Shown: positions 57,542-64,000 of the stretch, one piece after another | How the letters are laid out: every line of letters begins with the position of its first letter | How positions within the stretch are numbered: position 1 is the stretch's first letter | Assembly: GCF_000224145.3 (NCBI RefSeq) | Contig: NC_020168.2 | Span: 3,576,561-3,640,560 of the forward strand | Direction: 5' to 3' | DNA length: 64,000 nt | Source of the DNA: Ciona intestinalis | Taxonomy: Eukaryota; Chordata; Ascidiacea; Phlebobranchia; Cionidae | Notes under the pieces: model-generated | The model's input: the letters and a program-made list of their open reading frames with translations, nothing else | Database searches by the model: none | Told to the model about the DNA's origin: nothing | Translations under genes and position numbers: made by a program

Positions 57542-58645
57542 GCCGCAACACCTAATGTTTAATCTTGTACTGATTGTAATGTATTTTTAAAGCAAAGTAA
57601 TAGGTTGTGATACAATATTCAATATTTATAATTTTGTCTGGCATCGTGGTACATTGGTTATAAAACTCTCTTCTGGTATGTGTGTTTGTGCAATTGTTCG
57701 TTTTGATTTTTGTTTGTTTGTTTTAATTTTTTCAAATTATTTGGCAATCATAGAAAATCTCCCATAAACCATCATATAAACTAATGAATTTGTATTAAAC
57801 AACAAATAAATAAAGCTTTAAAAGTTTTATATATAAGGTGCACCATGAATAAACTACATTTCATTTTTTGTGTTAAGTGGCGCATATGTAAAAAAAACAA
57901 CGATAATGTTGACAACTTAAAATGAAACAATAATGTTCAAACACTTTATTAAATTTTAAAGTTATTTAAACAAAATATTGTAAGTAAAAATAATAATACA
58001 TATAAAGTTTTTAAAGACACAAATTGAACTGAAAAGTTAAAATATGGCAAATTACTTTGTTAGACATGATACATAGTTTGGTATTAGTTTACTGTTACAT
58101 ATGTTTTCTCTGCTAGAATCTTTGTATACAAAGTTAACTAGTATATGTTACCTTACTGCTCTATATATAGAAAACCATGTTAATTCACAATACAAAGTTT
58201 AATATTATAGTTATAAACTATGTAGGCTATTTTAAACACACTGGCTTTAACAGAATCTGTTAAAAAGGGTGTATTCATGTTATTTTTCCATAACTTTACT
58301 TTTATATATTTTTTCCTTACAGATTCAATTAAAAAAATATATATATATATAAATATTTGTATTCAGCTTGCATATTCTACCGAGTTTAAACGCCAATTAA
58401 CCGAACAACAGCTGTCTAATTTCCTTACAGTAAAGGCGGAAAATCACATATGAAACACGTAGATTATTGTACGTGATTTACTAATACTTTATATTAGACA
58501 TGAACTATAAATTTTCAAAGTATCTGACCTTAATAACGCGTTACGTAAAGACAATTTAGAAATGGAGACGAGAAAAACTCAAACGCGCTTTGACACAAAA
58601 GCCTCCACCCCGAAAACCGCGTCGATTGTCGATCTGCGTCCGTCA

Positions 58646-58653
58646 CTTATATA
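58646..58653 (-). promoter_or_regulatory. TATA-like box on the IRF strand
   Basis: CTTATATA on the + strand reads TATATAAG on the IRF strand, at the edge of a CpG-rich patch 1.36 kb upstream of the IRF ATG. Use would require an untranslated first exon. No transcript evidence is available. Confidence 0.3.
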
Positions 58654-58930
58654 GCGTAACATACGCAATATAGAAAATACATAACGCCAAAAAATGCTTT
58701 AAACGTTTTGGGTTATATATTTCAATTGTATGTTACGTTAATTGTATGCAATTAGCGAGTGTAAACGTTTTACGATATTTCAATATTTGAACTATTCCAT
58801 GAGGGAAACCACCGCCCTTGATAACTGGCGCTTTTTTTGTGCGAAAGTCGGTTAGCAACTACGTCACACGACTTCTGCGCTTGGGGATTTCCCTGTAGTA
58901 AATCTATCGTAAAGGTTGCAAATTCGTCCC

Positions 58931-58954
58931 GAAATCAAACGAAAAACGAAACTG
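58931..58954 (+). promoter_or_regulatory. ISRE-like GAAA cluster upstream of IRF
   Basis: Three GAAA cores lie within 24 bp: GAAATC, then ACGAAAAACGAAACTG. The last part resembles the IRF half-site string GAAANNGAAACT, but with three bases instead of two between the cores. It is 1.65 kb upstream of the IRF ATG and could be an autoregulatory site. Confidence 0.35.
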
Positions 58955-59393
58955 TCGTTAGGTATAGGAGACGTACACGAATCTTATAAAGTAAATTGTT
59001 ACTTTATCCTTACCAGAAACGCAGTTGTGAGCTTGCACGGTTGATATTGAATGCTGATTTTCAGTTTCAAATTAGTCCTTTTTTCAGCAACTAAAACGGC
59101 CAATTCAATGTTTAAACAGCACTTTTGCCAATAAATTCGTTCAACGACATTTTAGCATGTTTATACCTCCTACCTCATGTCTAGTATTATAGAAACACAC
59201 TGAGTTTATTAGAACTATTACTTACATGCTCACTGGTTACAAACCTCAAGACGAGAAAGCTGGAGAAATGATGAGAAATCCCGGCAGTTTATTTAGAAAA
59301 TAGAATTCGGAGGCAACATGCCTTACATAGCAAGAAAAAGCAAAACAAAGGTAGAGGAAAAACAAGTAAAACAAAAACTTCCCATATGCACAA

Positions 59394-62300
59394 TCACATT
59401 GAGGTGTCCATAGGTTCGGGACAATACATAGATTGATCTATAATTGCTTTGCTAGTGCTTGGAATATCAACGCTTCTCTCAACAGGCCGCAACAATTTCT
59501 GCGGCTTCTGTTTCTGGCGTGACCTTCTGCCAACTGAGCACGGCTCCACGCCACTTACAACGGCAGGAGCCACGCTTGAAGAAGGTTTAGTTTCACTTGA
59601 AATAACAAGCAACTTATGTTGGTTCTTTAGTGTTAGGGATTGCACCGTTTTTTCAATATTACTGCTAGAGCTGATAGGGCTACTGCTTGAAGGGGTCAAG
59701 TGAAACAAGCTGTCCAGTGTTTTCTTATTGGATAATTTATTAAAGTTACTCTTTGAAGCTGACGAGGAAAGCTGACTCAAAGTTTCTTGGATGGATGGAA
59801 CTTCATTGAAACCTTTGATCTCTTCCTCATCATCGGATAGAGGTCCGGGAGAAACTTCTGGTGAATCCATTTCTTCCTCGTTGTCGATAAGCACACAATC
59901 TTGCTTCTGTAGGGAACAGACATTTACATACAAGAAACACAGTATAGTTAGCAACAAGCGAAAATAAGAGAGATTTCCAAAACTTAAAATGAAGTAGCAT
60001 TTAAAAGCTACGTATACATCATATTTCCTAATTACTGCTGTCTTTATAGCCAACTATGTTTGTTAAAGGCAAAAGATCTTAAACAGTAGAATCTTGTAGA
60101 TTCCAAACTTTCATTTATACATTCAAAAGTTTCCCCAAGAACACCAAAAAGGTCCTCCCAAAACACAAAATTTAAAAAAAGTTTATTTAACCCCAAAAAA
60201 TTGAAAAAAATTGTCTTCAAATTATTGCAGACATACAACTCTACTTTTCAAAAACCCAAATTTAGAGACAACTTATTTTATAACAGTACTTCAAATAGAC
60301 AATTACCTCTTCTGTATTAGTTGTCCATGAACAATCCCCTGTATTGATATCATTCCCATTACAACCTTGAGAATGCATCTCGTAGGTTTCACGATCCAGG
60401 AAACCAGTGTTACACGACTTGCAAAACATCCACGGATCTTCTTCAGTTCGTTCTAATTCAATGGTTTTGTTTTTGGAAGGTTTGGGGTCACTTGGGACTT
60501 TCAATGGGCTCAGTTTCTAAAAAAAAAACGAAATTGAAAAAAAAACATTTAAAAAAAATTTAAAACAACATAGCCAAAGAACTACTTTACTCAAATTTGC
60601 CAAGACTATTTAAAAAAATTTCCGGTTGTATTTTTTTTAATTAAAAAAATTTCTTTACACCGAATATAATAGAAAACAGCTTTGCAGTACCTTTTGTTTG
60701 GTTTCAGATAGATAGGGATCTATTTTATACATGGAAGCAGGTATATCTGTTGGTTTATCACGAACCATACTGTCCACCCAACCCTTTGCATTGAACTTCA
60801 ACAATCCACTTGCAATCATCTTCTCCAATTCCTGTGTTAAAATATTCATTATAATCATATACCTCATGCCAGCTTACGAGTTACCATGTATGTTAGTTTG
60901 TGGGTGATTATTTTTCAGTTTTTTTTTATGTTTGGCTGATAATTTGCACAACCTATTAGTGACCACTGGGTTGGAGCAATTGTTGTTTAGTGTCTCATCT
61001 AAAAACAAATTCGCCGCCAGTAACAGCAACGACGAGCCTGGAACCCCTTACCTCTGAGTTTGAGATGGCACACCAACCACTCTACCACAGCACCGACATC
61101 TATAGTGCAAAGTTTGGCCTATTTACCTTAATTTCTTCTTCACTGATACCAGTTGACCTCCTCACGTAATAGAAGCCATGGTGCCCTGACATAGACTGAT
61201 GATTCACCAACCTGGTTTTGCACACAGAACCGAAAACACATTCTGAACATCTGTCCGAAAGAATTAAATACATAAACACTGACCCCAAAAAAACAACACA
61301 TAAATAATATTAGGAATGAAAAAATATATTTCATTATTTAAATGAAAAATGACCATTTAAACCACAGTATGAATATATGGCATTGGCGTTAACTTAGTTT
61401 TAAAATCCACTCAGTAATAACAAAGTAACCATTCTAGAAGAAACGAGTATTTAAGTAGATAGCGAAAGTTAACTGGTGCAAAAAATTAGAAACCATTCTG
61501 GTCCCAATTTCTGGCAAAGTTAACTAAATGTCACAAAAATTCAAAATCAACTAAAAAGAGTTGGAAAAGTGCAAAACAACTTTTGATTTAAATGTGTCTT
61601 AAATAATGTTTAAAATTTGTCTTACCAAAATTATTCAAAAATTTGGCTAAAATAAACGGGATTGAAAATATTATTAAAAATATGGAGTCAATTCGTCTCA
61701 ATTGTAAGGAAATTAAGAAGCGAACTTACCGAAATGGATAATCACCAATATGTTGCCGCGCATGGTGTACAATAGAAGATAACTCGAGTCCAATAAACGT
61801 ACAGAAGTTGCACGAGAACCATTTCGACTTTCCTCCTTGCACCTTTGTTTCAAATGGTTTGTAATAATCAGGGATCACTCCAGTGTATCGTCGCGATATC
61901 CAGGAAGATGTAGAAGTGTTTTCATGAGTCTTTCTTGGGCACCAATCTAAGATGCCTCTTGTTCCTTATTAGCTCAACCTTAAGAAAGTTTTGACTGGTT
62001 CATATAAAGAAAACAACCACAAACAGAGAAGCTAGCGCAATAAACAAGTTTAAAGGTGTTGCGGCCTGATTTGCGACGAAGGCAAAAATTAAAATGGGCC
62101 TAACCCCTTCCTATTTCTACTGTAACCCTCCCCCCTTTTTTTACCAATTTATTTGTCCAATTTGTCATTTTACTTGCTAATTGCAATATGTCCAGACTTA
62201 ACTTTTCCACAGATAAGAATCTACATATGCACTACAAGTCCAACGCAACAGCATATGTATTTTACCGCCAAAATTACTTACAAATTTTCTACATTGTGAC

Positions 62301-64000
62301 CTACAAGCAGACTTATGAAATTAGATACCTGTTTTATACCTTTAACTTTAACTTGCCCCAATTCACAGATATATAGGTGGTATTCATCCAATAAACAATT
62401 TACCTTTTCTTTCGAGCACACAATGGTAAGAATATGAGTTTTCATGGCAGCGGCTGATCTAAATTTAGTCCCGCACCAACTACAGCACCGCTTATGAGTT
62501 ATACAGTGTTGCCAGATGTGATGGAGAAACGGCACCGAACCAGAGATGCATTGAAGGCAGAAAAAACATTTGTAAACCTTGACCCCATCACCACCTTTTA
62601 CCTAAAAAAATTTCCGATTTAAAAAAAATATTTCTTTACAAAACCTATATCTATATATATATGTAATAACTTTCTTTGTTCTTTTTAAAAAATATTGTTT
62701 TGCTCTTTCTTCCAAAATGTTAAACATGTGAAAAAAATACTGTAGTACACACAAATTTTCCATTTATAGATATGATAAATCAATTAACGAAAAATAAATT
62801 TTTTTCATTTTTTATAGATCATACCAATATAACAAAACTAATTAGCACTACTTTTCTTATATTCAAACTTGTTTTTATTGTGAAAAAAACAGAAAAAAAC
62901 AATCAAAAAAAACTTATGTGACAAAGGAACTTACAGATTTAAAGGAGCGATAAATCAACGCTGAGCTATCAGATGCGGCTTTGAATAAATTAGAAGTGGA
63001 AGCTTTGCTTTGTTTGGAACCAATCGCCTTATTCTTAGCATCTGAAACATCGATTTAGTTTTAAACAAATCTTAAACCTGCATAGTTGTAAAGTTAATGG
63101 TGCCTGGGGTAACATGTCAACCTAATTCATGAAATACGGGTGACAATGTACCATAATATATTTTAGGATCTCAGTTTTATGTTTAAAACATTTTTTTTGC
63201 TGTTTGATAGCTATAAAAACCAGCAGAGCCAAAGTATATTGCATACTTTATTCACCATTGCATACTTTATTCACACATTATTCACTATAGTTCCCTAAGT
63301 TTGACAACAATGCATATTAACTGCATTTTAGAAATGTCACATCTGAGTTTGTTAAAATTTTAAAGATGGCTTCAAACATGTTTCAATCTTTCCACTTACG
63401 TTGCACAAGGCTTGGAGCTTTTCCCTGCAGCGCTCGTTGTGCTGCGAGCATCATGCGATGTTGTACAGATTGACAGTGACGATTAAATGAACTTTTCGAA
63501 TTAAGTCTACATTTACAAGTCTTACACACGTGTCTGCAATTTTAAGAATATTTCATGTTTGTAAAGTATTTAACTAAAACATAACTTAAAATAGCCGTAA
63601 TGAAACATAACTTAAATTATTATTTATAAGAAATCAAATAAAACATATTTTTAAGCAGCCGAAATGTAAACTTCTGTCGTCCTATTAAGGTCAACTTCAT
63701 GCACATTTACCCTATATGAAATACAATTTGTTTAAATAGTACCCTGTTATCAAAAGAGGTGCATCAGATATACATTATGACAAAAACTCGTTAATGTCCA
63801 AAAACCAAAACAGATTTTTTTACAATTTTTGGGCTAAAATCACAAAACCTAGGTCCTCTGAAAAGGACCTCACCCATATTAAGTAGAATACTTGTAAATA
63901 TAGATATAATTTTTGCATTTTCTTACCCGGTAACCGATTTCTGACCATCTGTGTCATCTTTGTTATCCAGCTCCTTGTCAGAAGTTGCGTTCTTTTTGCT
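59394..64000 (-). CDS. C2H2-type zinc-finger protein (5' end outside window)
   Basis: A nuclear zinc-finger gene of unrecognised subfamily. Exons from the 5' side: >64000-63927, 63533-63400, 63041-62935, 62601-62404, about 61955-61730, 61250-61127, 60831-60691, 60516-60307, 59906-59394 (stop). Phases agree except at the start of the 61.9-kb exon, where no acceptor fits phase 0, so a small exon between 61.96 and 62.40 kb is probably missing. Zinc-finger-like pairs are HVCKTCKCRLNSKSSFNRHC, YKCFFCLQCISGSV...HHIWQH, CCSWCGTKFRSAAAMKTH, FSCNFCTFIGLELSSIVHHA, CSECVFGSVCKTRLVNHQ and MFCKSCNTGFLDRETYEMH. The C-terminal exon is acidic then Ser-rich, with a basic patch RRSRQKQKPQK. One SINE lies in an intron. 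It may act in DNA binding or chromatin; that is inference from the fingers only. Confidence 0.8.
60857..61097 (-). mobile_element. tRNA-derived SINE (zinc-finger gene intron)
   Basis: Antisense order of the family: CTCATGCCAGCTTACGAGTT, TTGTGGGTGATTATTTTTC, CCACTGGGTTGGAGCAATTG, GCCTGGAACCCCTTACCTCT and a head CCAACCACTCTACCACAGCA. The distal tail is missing. Confidence 0.8.

Larger units (their letters stand above)
57286..59393. other. IRF upstream region / zinc-finger 3' side
   Basis: No gene is firmly supported. It is AT-rich to about 58.4 kb with a (TA)n stretch near 58338. At 58.5-59.05 kb it becomes CpG-richer and contains a TATATAAG on the - strand, an ISRE-like motif group and a 30-codon frame (58562-58654), which suggests a promoter or enhancer serving IRF. 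Confidence 0.5.

Noticed and set aside
1-64000. CRISPR arrays, bacterial operons, origins
   Set aside because: The DNA is eukaryotic, with introns throughout. The short tandem repeats present have no spacer structure.

Overview
This window is animal nuclear DNA, almost certainly from a Ciona-type tunicate. It has compact multi-exon genes with GT-AG introns, AT-rich introns next to CpG-rich non-coding DNA, a FoxF gene with a large upstream region, abundant short inverted-repeat transposons of one roughly 195-bp family, and a tRNA-derived SINE. The genes were read as spliced models. Exon borders were placed by eye from GT-AG sites, reading-phase agreement and remembered family sequences, with no alignment run.

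Layout. 0.7-6.9 kb: two tandem glutathione synthetase genes on the + strand; the first runs into a 50-N gap and the second is complete (476 aa). 6.9-13.5 kb: intergenic, with five MITE copies. 13.5-20.8 kb, - strand: FoxF (575 aa) in two exons separated by a 5.6-kb intron; the small distal exon carries the conserved FoxF C-terminus. 20.8-33.8 kb: a long head-to-head intergenic region holding the FoxF upstream DNA, with a nested MITE pair and one doubtful small reading frame. 33.8-39.1 kb, +: an eight-exon MBOAT7-type lysophospholipid acyltransferase. 40.4-42.9 kb, -: an eight-exon CMPK2-type nucleoside monophosphate kinase. 46.3-48.0 kb, +: SF3B6. 48.3-49.3 kb, +: MPG (AAG), only 362 bp downstream. 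49.7-51.5 kb, -: PITHD1, convergent with MPG. 52.6-57.3 kb, -: an interferon regulatory factor of six exons. 59.4-64.0 kb, -: a C2H2 zinc-finger gene that leaves the right edge.

The genes are mostly unrelated housekeeping functions (glutathione synthesis, phosphatidylinositol remodelling, nucleotide salvage, splicing, base-excision repair) around two transcription-factor loci, FoxF and IRF. About 23 kb around FoxF is rich in CpG and comparatively poor in repeats, whereas the housekeeping genes lie in CpG-poor, AT-rich DNA. I read this as the mosaic methylation pattern known for Ciona.

I found no convincing new biological system. The most useful points are the distal FoxF exon, the unequal MITE load of the two glutathione synthetase copies, three MITE/hAT/PIF-type insertions with clear target-site duplications (one nested), an ISRE-like cluster upstream of IRF, a tandem duplication that reset the MPG stop codon, and two orphan exon-like stretches.
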